6,035 bases of DNA from an uncultured Erythrobacter sp. (GCA_913061345.1 CAJXTZ010000088.1:1-6035); one strand, 5' to 3'; shown: positions 1 to 6,035, numbered from the stretch's first letter. Program-made: numbers and translations. The notes: generated by a model from the sequence alone, not told the origin.

Positions 1-44
1 CACTATCCTCTTCGTCGGCAGCGTCAGATGTGTATAAGAGACAG
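1..44 (+). other. Illumina Nextera i5 adapter remnant, non-genomic
   Basis: Bases 12-44 match the 33-nt Nextera read-1 overhang exactly as I know it: TCGTCGGCAGCGTC followed by the 19-bp Tn5 mosaic end at 26-44, which finishes in AAGAGACAG. Bases 4-11 read TATCCTCT, the standard i5 index sold as N503/S503, and bases 1-3 (CAC) are the last bases of the P5 arm. The parts occur in library order, so this is an untrimmed sequencing adapter fused to the first genomic base at 45 and not a natural transposon end. It interrupts the mlaF reading frame near its 3' end. It should be masked, and no biology should be read from it. Confidence 0.98.
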
Positions 45-789
45 GTCCCGCACGGCCCGCGAAGAAATCCTTGACCCATGGGTGATCGGACTCTTCCAAC
101 TCGGGAATTGAGGCAGTTTCCACGATCTTGCGGTCAGCCACCACGGCGGCGCGGTCGCAAATGGAATAAAGGCTGTCGAGATCGTGAGTTATCATGACGA
201 CGGTCAGGCCGAGTGTATCGGTCAAGGTGCGTATAAGTTGATCGAATTCTGCCGCGCCGATTGGGTCGAGCCCCGAAGTCGGTTCATCCAGAAAGAGCAA
301 TTCTGGGTCCAGCGCTAGGGCCCTAGCAACGCTAGCGCGCTTGCGCATGCCCCCTGAAAGTTCGGTCGGCTGTTGGCGCGCAACTTCGGCTGCAAGTCCG
401 ACCAGACCAATCTTCATCAAGGCGACCCGCCTTAGCCATTCGCCGCGCAATTCGGCATGCTCGATCAAAGGGGCTTCGACATTCTGCTGAACAGTCAGAG
501 AGGAAAACAGCGCACCATGCTGGAACATCACGCCAATGCGGCGATCCACAGCGAGGCGATCAGAGACATCCGACATCTCCTTGCCAAAGATTTCGATGGT
601 GCCGCTATCCGGTTCAAAAAGGCCGAGGATGGCATTCACCAGAACCGACTTTCCGCTTCCAGATCCACCAAGGATCGCAAGTATCTCTCCGCGGCGAACA
701 TCAAAGTCCAGATCCTCGTGAACGACATGCTCGCCGAACCGAGTGGTCAGACCCTCGACACGGATGATATGGTCATTCTCTTCGCTCAT
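45..789 (-). CDS. mlaF: MlaF-like ABC transporter ATPase (3' end missing)
   Basis: This is the cytoplasmic ATPase of an Mla-type phospholipid transporter that would power lipid movement between inner and outer membranes with MlaE. Translation from the ATG at 789 gives 248 codons before the adapter junction. All ABC motifs are visible: Walker A GGSGSGKS (about 41-48), Q-loop in VMFQHGALF (Q90), signature LSGGMRKR (144-151), Walker B LLFLDE (164-169), D-loop SGLD (172-175) and H-loop in ITHD (H202). The C-terminal DHPWVKDFFAGRAG is typical of the Mkl/MlaF subfamily, so probably only some 10-25 residues are lost. The start overlaps the mlaE stop as ATGA, with no clear Shine-Dalgarno, so coupled translation is likely. 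The substrate-binding MCE subunit MlaD usually follows and would lie past the left edge. A related lipid or organic-solvent transporter (Ttg2-like) is essentially the same family. Confidence 0.93.
786..789 (-). promoter_or_regulatory. ATGA stop/start overlap coupling mlaE to mlaF
   Basis: On the minus strand the TGA stop of mlaE (788-786) and the ATG start of mlaF (789-787) share bases in an ATGA tetranucleotide. No good Shine-Dalgarno precedes this ATG, since the upstream bases encode the hydrophobic end of MlaE. Termination-reinitiation by the same ribosome is therefore the likely way MlaF is made, which would keep permease and ATPase levels matched. The overlap is seen directly; the coupling is inferred. 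Confidence 0.8.
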
Positions 790-1886
790 ATGCCAAACAC
801 ATTGAAAAGAATGGCAAAGGCAGCATCAAGAAAGATGATGGCGAACAGCGCCTGGACAACAGCCACTGTGACTCGGGAGCCAAGTTGTTCGACATCGCCC
901 TTGACGGCCAGGCCATGACGACAACCGGCAATGGCTATCACGGCAGCAAGAACAGGAACTTTTGCCATCCCGACCCAGAAATGGCGAATATCCACTGCAC
1001 TTTCCAACCGTTCGACAAACAGGATCGGGCTAACGCCCATAATGCCCCAACTGACGACCAGGCCCCCTGCCAGGCCGGCGATCATGGCGATGACCGAAAG
1101 TAACGGCATGGTGATGAGCAAGGACAAGAAGCGGGGGAGAACAAGAGCATCGAACAGATCGATACCCATTACCTGCATTGCCTCCGTTTCCTGGTTCATG
1201 CGCATCGCGCCGATCTGGGCGGCAAAGGTCGATGCCGATCGCCCGGCAAGAAGGATGGCGGGTATCAACACACCGAATTCTCGCAGGACTGAGATGCCGA
1301 CCAGTTCCACAACCAGTTCAGATGCCCCCAATTGTTCCAGAAGATCACTTCCGATCAGGGCGACCACCGCCCCGATAAAGAACGTCATGATGGCAATCAG
1401 CGGCAAGGATTCGAGTCCGGCTCTCTGGATTGACGATGCCAGGGCAACCGGCCTGATACGGCTAGGGTGAACGATCGAGCGAACCAGTGAAACCTCTAGT
1501 TTTCCCAAAAATCGGGCGCTTGTTCGTAAGGCTTCCCCAGCCTGATAAACCGTTTTTCCCAAGCGAATGTGCAGTCGTTGGCGGTCAGCCTTTGGGACAT
1601 CTGCCCCTTGGGTGGCCGCGTCCACCAATTCGAACAAGCGTGTCAGATTTTCAGGCAGCCCTTCAGATTTCGTCACCTCGGGCGCCAGGGTCAGGATCGC
1701 AAGTGCACCGACGCTGTCGATCCGGCCTAGCTCGCTACAGTCGATTTCCAGATGAGCCGAAGAATCATAAGAACCTGTCTCTGGGAGGTCTGCGAGACTT
1801 TGCGTGGTCCAGTCGCCCGAAAGGACCAATGTGGTTTTTTCCTGCTCTTTTCGAACGGAAATTTCTGGGCGTGACTCCGGATTCAT
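786..1886 (-). CDS. mlaE: MlaE-family permease with N-terminal STAS domain
   Basis: This 366-residue inner-membrane permease belongs to the MlaE/YrbE family and would move phospholipid with MlaF and an MCE protein. Residues about 8-95 form a STAS-like domain; IDCSELGRIDSVGAL (48-62) fits the conserved STAS loop, with Ser58 where many anti-anti-sigma-like STAS proteins carry Ser or Thr. In E. coli this role is played by a separate protein, MlaB, so here the regulatory subunit appears fused to the permease. Residues about 145-366 are the permease: hydrophobic segments near 160-180, 191-214, 250-283, 308-321 and 340-363, and the family core LREFGVLIPAILLAGRSAS (201-219) followed by GAMRMNQETEAMQVMGID. 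STAS plus permease explains why it exceeds the roughly 260 residues of E. coli MlaE. The ATG at 1886 has no strong Shine-Dalgarno, but no better upstream ATG is in frame. Confidence 0.93.
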   Translation of the reverse strand: MNPESRPEISVRKEQEKTTLVLSGDWTTQSLADLPETGSYDSSAHLEIDCSELGRIDSVGALAILTLAPEVTKSEGLPENLTRLFELVDAATQGADVPKADRQRLHIRLGKTVYQAGEALRTSARFLGKLEVSLVRSIVHPSRIRPVALASSIQRAGLESLPLIAIMTFFIGAVVALIGSDLLEQLGASELVVELVGISVLREFGVLIPAILLAGRSASTFAAQIGAMRMNQETEAMQVMGIDLFDALVLPRFLSLLITMPLLSVIAMIAGLAGGLVVSWGIMGVSPILFVERLESAVDIRHFWVGMAKVPVLAAVIAIAGCRHGLAVKGDVEQLGSRVTVAVVQALFAIIFLDAAFAILFNVFGI

Positions 1887-2185
1887 CGAACAAGAAATGC
1901 AGCTGAAATCGAAGGTGCAATAACAGAAATCGGAACTGGTCGAGCAGCGGGCCCGGGATACACTCCAAATTTGCCGGGATCAGTCAGATCCGTGCTGGAC
2001 AAATAGCTCATGCGACTCTGCTTGTGACCCTTAAGTAAACTGGTCCGTATCGTTAAATTTCTGGGTAGGCAAGCGCTGCCTCATGATGTTCGGGCCATGG
2101 ATTGGCGTAGCAATGCCAGCCTCATCCGTACCATCGAATCTTCAATATCTTGGGACCCCATTGCAGCAACCAGCCGTGGCCGAAC
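1887..2185. other. 299-bp gap between the clsC-like gene and mlaE
   Basis: No credible gene was found here. Short frames on either strand lack family features and overlap the flanking genes in other frames. As both neighbours run leftward, the stretch should hold the end of the clsC-like transcript and the mlaE promoter. I see two small hairpins (2067-2081 and 2103-2118) but no U-tract, and no convincing -35/-10 pair facing mlaE. An 8-bp GC palindrome, CGGGCCCG, lies at 1948-1955, about 60 bp before mlaE, with no assigned role. Confidence 0.5.
2067..2118 (-). terminator. Two weak hairpins after the clsC-like gene
   Basis: AGGCA at 2067-2071 pairs with TGCCT at 2077-2081 around a 5-nt loop. 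TGGCGT at 2103-2108 pairs with ATGCCA at 2113-2118 (one G-T pair) around a 4-nt loop. They lie about 70-120 bp past the stop of the clsC-like gene. Neither is followed by a run of T on the minus strand, so they are not classical intrinsic terminators. They could protect an mRNA 3' end or be chance. Confidence 0.2.
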
Positions 2186-3658
2186 TTACAGGAGCGGATC
2201 GATCGGGAGCTTTTCAAGAAGCCGGACCAGCGCGCGGGATACGAGGCTTGTCCCTGGCTCCTGTCGTTCAATCATGGGATTGTCGTCCCTTGCGTCGATC
2301 CAGCCTAACCGCCCGTCGTCGATAACGACGTGATAGGTGTTCTGCTCGATCGCAGTGTCAAAGACTGTGCGTATCTGCTCTGCAAGTCGGGGACTATCAA
2401 TCACAATGCCCAGTTCAGTATTAAGATTGAAGGACCGGGGATCGAAATTGAGCGAACCCACGAACAGGCGTTTTGCGTCGACGGAGAATGCCTTGGCGTG
2501 CAGGGTCGTTCCGGGTTGACCATTCCGCTTTCGGGAGTCTGTCCGGATGAACTTTCGCGCCGTCTTGGGCTCATCATTTGGGGCCGGCACCTCGAACAAT
2601 TTCACACCGGCCTCGATCAGCTTGCGGCGATGCTTGGCGTAGCCCGCGTGGACTACGCCCACATCCGTGGACGCGTAGGAATTGGTCAGCACGCGCAGAT
2701 CCACACCGCTTCGTGCCATCTCTCCAAATGCGCGCGCTCCATCATTCGTGGGAACGAAATAAGCCGAAACGATAAGCAATTCGGTCTGCGGCTCGCCGAT
2801 GATGTCGGTGAGTTCATCGAGCAAACTGTCCACTTTCTCCAGATTGCCCGATACCTTCCCCGGAGGGTCGCTGACGAGCTTGACCGGCGCCCATGTCAGT
2901 TCGGCCTCGCCTTGTGCTAAGCGTCTCAGCAGAGGGGCATCGGCAACGTCCTCCCGGTAATTTATTGATGCGCGGTCACCCACCCGACGGGTAAGCCTGC
3001 TTTCCAACTCAACTGCATTGGAGGGGGAAACCTCAGGTACAATTTCCTCGATCTGGACGGCAAGCGGGGAATCCCAGAACCTATCGAAGCAGTCCGTCAC
3101 TTCCTGCACAACTGGCCCGATGCAAGCCGCATCGAGATCTGCGAAAACGCCTAGCCGCTTGGCCGCGAAATACTCATCGCCAATATTGCGTCCACCAACG
3201 ATCGCGACCTGATTATCAGCGATAAAACTCTTGGAATGCATCCGCCTGTTGGCGCGCCGAAAACGGAACAGGAAATCGAGCGCTTTGAAGCGCCGGCTGT
3301 GAAAGGGATTGAAAAGCTTAATCTCGATATTGTGCGAGCCCGCCATCAAGCGAAGTATCGGATCCAGCCCCGCGATCCCGTTGTCGTCGAGCAGGAGACG
3401 AATACGGACACCTCGTGCCGCAGCCGCTCTGACCTGCTCAAGCATCAAATTGCCAGTAAGATCGTCATGCCAGATGTAATATTGCAGATCGACCGAACGC
3501 TCGGCATTCTCAAGTAGAATTTTTCGTATCGTGAAAGCATCAAGACCGTCACTTAACAGTTCGACGCCGCTCATGCCGGGATTTTCGGAAATGTTTTGAG
3601 CCAATCCCAGGCCGAGGGTCGACAGCCAGGTGTCGCCTATAGTGCGGCTGGGCAACAT
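2186..3658 (-). CDS. clsC: Cardiolipin synthase C-like phospholipase D family protein
   Basis: A two-HKD phospholipase D-superfamily protein, 490 residues from the ATG at 3658. ClsC in E. coli makes cardiolipin from phosphatidylglycerol and phosphatidylethanolamine at the inner membrane. Both catalytic motifs are intact: HSKSFIAD with VGGRN (His141, Lys143, Asp148) and HAKAFSVD with VGSLN (His387, Lys389, Asp394). Segments close to E. coli ClsC as I recall it run along the whole chain: VDLQYYIWHDD, RLLLDDN, KLFNPF, SAYFVPT, VVHAGYAKHRRKL, NFDPRSFNLNTELG, and a C-terminal KLPIDPLL. No signal peptide is evident. The frame stays open to an ATG at 3757 inside the channel gene, but those extra 33 residues look non-coding. 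A GTG at 3691 behind AGGAAG (spacing about 10 nt) is a serious alternative, giving 501 residues. It follows the channel gene by 38 bp, so one transcript is likely. A plain PLD-type lipid hydrolase is less likely. Confidence 0.9.
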   Translation of the reverse strand: MLPSRTIGDTWLSTLGLGLAQNISENPGMSGVELLSDGLDAFTIRKILLENAERSVDLQYYIWHDDLTGNLMLEQVRAAAARGVRIRLLLDDNGIAGLDPILRLMAGSHNIEIKLFNPFHSRRFKALDFLFRFRRANRRMHSKSFIADNQVAIVGGRNIGDEYFAAKRLGVFADLDAACIGPVVQEVTDCFDRFWDSPLAVQIEEIVPEVSPSNAVELESRLTRRVGDRASINYREDVADAPLLRRLAQGEAELTWAPVKLVSDPPGKVSGNLEKVDSLLDELTDIIGEPQTELLIVSAYFVPTNDGARAFGEMARSGVDLRVLTNSYASTDVGVVHAGYAKHRRKLIEAGVKLFEVPAPNDEPKTARKFIRTDSRKRNGQPGTTLHAKAFSVDAKRLFVGSLNFDPRSFNLNTELGIVIDSPRLAEQIRTVFDTAIEQNTYHVVIDDGRLGWIDARDDNPMIERQEPGTSLVSRALVRLLEKLPIDPLL

Positions 3659-3696
3659 CTTTGGAGCCCGCTCGGACCGTGGCCGACACACGACTG

Positions 3697-5391
3697 TCAG
3701 GCTTCCTGATCGCGTTGCAGGTGTATCGTTTGCGTGGGAAACGCAAAGTCGATCCAAAGTTCGTCCAGCTTGCGCATGACCGCGAATAACAGCGTTTCCT
3801 GCATTGCGAGCGATTCAGGATAGGCGCGCGTATTGAAATAGGCGAACATTTCGATCTGTAATGCGCTGTCGCCAAACCCGTGAAAGCGGACCCGTGCATC
3901 GTCATCGATGATATTGCCGTCATCGGCCAGGATCGCCCGCAATTCGCGAAGCAACTGCTCCATCTGCTCGGCACTGGTGTCGTAGGTAACGCCAATAGTC
4001 TGATGGAACAGAAAGCGATCCCGGAGAGCGTAATTTTCAATCCGTTCCGAGGCGAGATAACCGTTAGGGATCGACACCAGTGTACGGTCAAGTGTCCGCA
4101 CGAGGGTGGAACGCATTCCGATATCTTCTATCGTGCCAAACACTTCGCCTATCTGCGCGGCATCACCAACCTGCACAGGCCTGTCCGCGATCAGGGTGAC
4201 CGATCCGACCAAATTCTCAATGGTCTTCTGCGCGCCCAGGGCCAGGGCGAGGCCACCAATGCCGAGCGCGGCGATACCTGTCGTAACATCGAGCCCTATC
4301 GTGTCGAGCACGGCGACGACAGCGATGGCCAGCAGGACCACTTTCGCACCACGTCGAAGGAAGCTGACAATCGTAACCGCCTGACGCCGTTCGGCCCGGT
4401 GCATCCGGCCAGTCACGATTCGTGCGATCGCGTCGACCAGGCGCAATGCAAACCAGGCCAGGGCGATCCAGGCAACGATGGCGGCATATCGCAGCAGGGT
4501 CTGCCGAGCAACGATCGACACTCCGAGCCCGTCAGCCGTGGCGTAGAATGTGAGGACCGCCAGATAGAGGGACAGCGGCGGCATGGCTGCATCCAGAAAC
4601 CGATAGGCCGGACTGGTGTCGTGGGTGGCGATGACGCGCCTCAGAATGACCATAAGGAGAGCCGCCAGAAGCCTGAACGCGGCAAAGGCGAGTAGCGCCA
4701 GGCCGATAAGCTTCAACCAATCTAGGAGAGGCGCCCCAGCAACGCTCGTGCCCTCCTCGGCACTGACTTGCTCGACCGCTTCGGCAGGCACGAACTGCTC
4801 AATCGCATTCTCTGTTTCCGATGCGATACGCCACTGTTTTGTGCCATCCACCTCTATTTGCTGGAGCAGAATTGGTGCTCCTGCTTCTTCTGCAGCAAGA
4901 TTTCCGACTCTCTCGAAATCTTCGGCGAGGCCATCATCGATAACGCCCGTCGATGCGTTTGAGAGCACGGGAAAGGGTAGCAGGCTCCCGCCGCGATCAA
5001 GAGCAATCTGGAGCTTCCTTGCCAGATCGGCAGCACGTTCCAGATCGCGCTGCGCGGCGTCTGGAGGATCGCCACCACCTTGTCCTTCTTCCTCGATCCT
5101 CTGGTCGGGAGCCATCTCGACCTCGGTATCCTCGATGGAAGATGACTGTTCGTCCGCTGCCATCGCGAAGAACTGCGCTGCACGAAGGTAGTCCGCATCG
5201 CCCAATGCCTGGAGCAGGCCCGTCACCATACTGCGCGGTGTTTCCCGCCCAAACGGATCCGGCGCGGGTATTACCGGCTCTTCTTCAGGAATCTCCGCGC
5301 CAGGGAGCGACTGCGCTACTGCGGGAGATGCAAGTGCAAGGGTGATCGCACCAAGGATCAGCACGCGGAATAGATGCAGAGCCGCTTTCAT
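3697..5391 (-). CDS. MscS-family mechanosensitive channel with large periplasmic N-terminus
   Basis: An inner-membrane channel of 564 residues expected to open under membrane tension and release solutes on hypo-osmotic shock. Residues 1-26 look like a signal peptide (hydrophobic core 8-22, cleavage after AVA), so the next roughly 195 residues are periplasmic. That part starts with DPFGRETPRSMVTGLLQAL, as in other extended MscS proteins, and contains a strongly acidic, glycine-rich stretch at 81-116. Membrane segments follow at about 223-251, 265-285, 299-319 and 345-365. The pore helix and MscS core occupy 371-410 (small-residue-rich GIAALGIGGLALALGAQ, then NLVGS and DRPVQVGD), and the cytoplasmic beta and vestibule domains reach the end. 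E. coli MscS is 286 residues, so this is an extended member. GGAA at 5403-5400 lies 8 nt before the ATG and supports the start. It is probably the first gene of a pair with the clsC-like gene. Confidence 0.92.
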   Translation of the reverse strand: MKAALHLFRVLILGAITLALASPAVAQSLPGAEIPEEEPVIPAPDPFGRETPRSMVTGLLQALGDADYLRAAQFFAMAADEQSSSIEDTEVEMAPDQRIEEEGQGGGDPPDAAQRDLERAADLARKLQIALDRGGSLLPFPVLSNASTGVIDDGLAEDFERVGNLAAEEAGAPILLQQIEVDGTKQWRIASETENAIEQFVPAEAVEQVSAEEGTSVAGAPLLDWLKLIGLALLAFAAFRLLAALLMVILRRVIATHDTSPAYRFLDAAMPPLSLYLAVLTFYATADGLGVSIVARQTLLRYAAIVAWIALAWFALRLVDAIARIVTGRMHRAERRQAVTIVSFLRRGAKVVLLAIAVVAVLDTIGLDVTTGIAALGIGGLALALGAQKTIENLVGSVTLIADRPVQVGDAAQIGEVFGTIEDIGMRSTLVRTLDRTLVSIPNGYLASERIENYALRDRFLFHQTIGVTYDTSAEQMEQLLRELRAILADDGNIIDDDARVRFHGFGDSALQIEMFAYFNTRAYPESLAMQETLLFAVMRKLDELWIDFAFPTQTIHLQRDQEA

Positions 5392-5564
5392 TCTTCGTTT
5401 TCCATGTCATCCAGCATTCTGCAAAGCGCTTAGCAAATTTCCGCGTCAAGGATACATAGGGGGCGGGGCAATACCACCGGCGAACTGGCTCCGCGAGCCG
5501 GATGCTTCAACTGCCGCGGCCTCGCCCGGATCACCGACCAACGGTCGTATTCTGCGTAGCTCTA
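5392..5564. other. Spacer between the channel gene and the IS left end
   Basis: No gene was found in these 173 bases. The channel promoter should lie here, reading leftward. A TTGACG at 5449-5444 on the minus strand resembles a -35 box, but no good -10 sits 16-18 bp beyond it. A small GC hairpin, GGCTC/GAGCC with a 3-nt loop, lies near 5487-5499 without a U-tract. If the IS arrived recently, sequence that once lay further upstream is now on the other side of it. Confidence 0.4.
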
Positions 5565-5586
5565 GGCTCAGGACCTATTAAATTGC

Positions 5587-5615
5587 TTGCATTGGCGGGG
5601 CGAGGTTGATTCAAT
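5587..5615 (+). promoter_or_regulatory. Weak candidate promoter for the transposase
   Basis: TTGCAT at 5587-5592 and TTCAAT at 5610-5615 are 17 bp apart, between the proposed IS end and the transposase start. They match the sigma-70 consensus at only 3 of 6 and 4 of 6 positions. Initiation near 5622 would leave a leader of about 17 nt that still holds the Shine-Dalgarno. Spacing is ideal but the boxes are poor, so this is a suggestion only. Confidence 0.25.
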
Positions 5616-5624
5616 GTCGGCGCT

Positions 5625-5631
5625 GAGGAGG
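5625..5631 (+). promoter_or_regulatory. Shine-Dalgarno of transposase ORF A
   Basis: GAGGAGG ends 7 nt before the ATG at 5639. It is the strongest ribosome-binding site in the window and settles the transposase start. Confidence 0.8.
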
Positions 5632-5638
5632 CGTTGAC

Positions 5639-6007
5639 ATGAGTGATCTGATTTGGTTGACCGAGGCTCAAATGCGCAGGATTGAGCCGTATTTTCCATT
5701 GTCACACGGTGTTCCCAGAGTTGATGACCGCCGGATTATCAGCGGCATCATCTTCGTGATCAGGAACGGCCTGCGTTGGCGTGATGCACCTGCCGAGTAC
5801 GGGCCACACAAGACGATCTACAACCGCTTCATCCGCTGGAGCCGGATGGGCGTGTTCAACAGAATCTTCGCGGCACTGGCGGCCAAGGGCGGTAAGCCGG
5901 ATCAGTTGATGATCGATGCCACCCACCTCAAGGCGCATCGCACGGCGGCCAGCCTGGTAAAAGGGGGGCTGTTCCCAGATGTATCGGGCGCACTAAGGGC
6001 GGGTTGA
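5639..6007 (+). CDS. IS5-family transposase, ORF A (frameshift partner runs on)
   Basis: ORF A has 122 codons. Residues about 6-75 are the DUF4096-type N-terminal domain of IS5/IS427 transposases (LTEAQMRRIEPYFP, VDDRRIISGIIFVIRNG, LRWRDAPAEYGPHKTIYNRF, then RWSRMGVF). MIDATHLKAHRTAASL holds the first catalytic aspartate of the DDE triad (Asp93); the other two acidic residues would be in the downstream frame. The frame ends at TGA 6005-6007 after a short unrelated-looking tail from about residue 113. Family-like sequence resumes in the -1 frame, so the full enzyme needs a ribosomal frameshift. The strong Shine-Dalgarno and intact frame suggest the gene is not decayed in the visible part. ORF A alone lacks a complete active site and may act as a DNA-binding regulator, which is an inference from other frameshifted ISs. 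Confidence 0.92.
   Translation: MSDLIWLTEAQMRRIEPYFPLSHGVPRVDDRRIISGIIFVIRNGLRWRDAPAEYGPHKTIYNRFIRWSRMGVFNRIFAALAAKGGKPDQLMIDATHLKAHRTAASLVKGGLFPDVSGALRAG
5959..5965 (+). promoter_or_regulatory. Candidate -1 frameshift heptamer A_AAA_GGG
   Basis: Codons GTA AAA GGG GGG place A AAA GGG in the correct phase for -1 slippage, inside a run of four A and six G (5959-5968). The family-like sequence switches from the ORF A frame to the -1 frame just after it. No Shine-Dalgarno stimulator stands out upstream, and any downstream stem-loop cannot be judged by eye. The GGG GGG codons next to it could also contribute to slippage. Confidence 0.7.
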
Positions 6008-6035
6008 ACTCCAAGCTGCACGCGGTCTGCGATGG
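5962..6035 (+). CDS. IS5-family transposase, ORF B portion in -1 frame (partial)
   Basis: Reading codons from CCC at 5974 in the -1 frame gives PRCIGRTKGGLNSKLHAV and then CDG at the window end, the familiar start of the IS5/IS427 DDE core. No stop occurs in this frame up to 6035. It would be translated as a fusion to ORF A after slippage near 5959-5965, and the start given here marks that junction and not a start codon. The second and third acidic catalytic residues and the 3' end lie beyond the window, so intactness cannot be judged. Confidence 0.8.

Larger units (their letters stand above)
5565..6035 (+). mobile_element. IS5-family insertion sequence, left part
   Basis: The element is recognised by its transposase: an N-terminal DUF4096-type domain followed by the start of a DDE domain, split over two frames as in the IS427-like group of IS5. 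The left end is proposed at about 5565, where CTAG is followed by GGCTCAGGACCTATTAAATT. CTAG fits the short TA-containing targets common in this family, and the distance of about 75 bp to the transposase start is normal. The right half, its inverted repeat and the target duplication lie outside the window, so the boundary is an estimate. A repeated IS at a contig edge is a common reason for an assembly break. Confidence 0.7.

Noticed and set aside
26..44. Tn5 mosaic end as a natural transposon end
   Set aside because: The flanking i5 index and P5 bases show that it comes from a tagmentation library adapter.
1765..1968. 67-codon minus-strand frame across the mlaE start
   Set aside because: It overlaps the 5' end of mlaE in another frame and shows no domain or good ribosome-binding site.
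2330..2920. 196-codon open frame on the plus strand
   Set aside because: It is antisense to the clsC-like gene, whose two HKD motifs and full-length family similarity leave no room for a second gene.
3880..4695. 271-codon open frame on the plus strand
   Set aside because: It lies wholly antisense to the well-supported MscS-family gene, has no family features, and its composition is that of a reverse-strand shadow.
4616..5191. 191-codon open frame on the plus strand rich in Ser, Arg and Ala
   Set aside because: It is antisense to the channel gene. The Ser/Arg/Ala-rich composition is typical of a shadow frame in moderately GC-rich coding DNA.
5388..5405. Five-codon leader ORF (MENEE) whose stop overlaps the channel ATG
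   Set aside because: The bases are more simply explained as the purine-rich ribosome-binding region (GGAA 8 nt before the ATG); nothing shows that the tiny ORF is translated.
1..6035. CRISPR array, tRNA or rRNA genes, defence or phage systems
   Set aside because: No regularly spaced repeats, cloverleaf-like segments or recognisable genes of these types were seen on either strand.

Overview
The window looks like a small draft-assembly contig from a Gram-negative alphaproteobacterium. A sphingomonad or erythrobacter relative is plausible, but that rests on protein style, moderate GC and the STAS-MlaE architecture, not on a phylogenetic marker. It holds four minus-strand envelope genes and the start of an insertion sequence on the plus strand. 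No tRNA, rRNA, CRISPR array or phage gene was seen.

From left to right: bases 1-44 are not genomic. They are an Illumina Nextera i5 primer remnant (last bases of P5, an 8-nt index, the read-1 overhang and the Tn5 mosaic end). Genomic sequence begins at 45, inside mlaF (45-789, minus), the ATPase of an Mla-type phospholipid ABC transporter, which loses its last few codons at the adapter. mlaE (786-1886, minus), a permease with an N-terminal STAS domain, lies just upstream and overlaps mlaF by ATGA. A 299-bp gap (1887-2185) has only two weak hairpins. Then come a cardiolipin synthase C-like phospholipase D protein (2186-3658, minus) and a secreted-N-terminus MscS-family mechanosensitive channel (3697-5391, minus), 38 bp apart and probably co-transcribed. 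A 173-bp spacer (5392-about 5564) leads to the left end of an IS5-family element. Its first transposase ORF (5639-6007, plus) carries an A_AAA_GGG slippery heptamer, and the rest of the transposase continues in the -1 frame to the window end.

The four minus-strand genes all concern the cell envelope: tension release (MscS), cardiolipin synthesis (ClsC-like) and phospholipid movement between membranes (MlaEF). Transcription would run channel, then synthase, then after a gap the transporter. A functional link is an inference from adjacency. The contig ends are informative: adapter read-through on the left and a repetitive IS on the right, both typical of short-read assembly. I found no convincing novel system. 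The most useful observations are the adapter contamination, the frameshifted transposase, the channel/cardiolipin synthase pairing and the acidic N-terminal extension of the channel.
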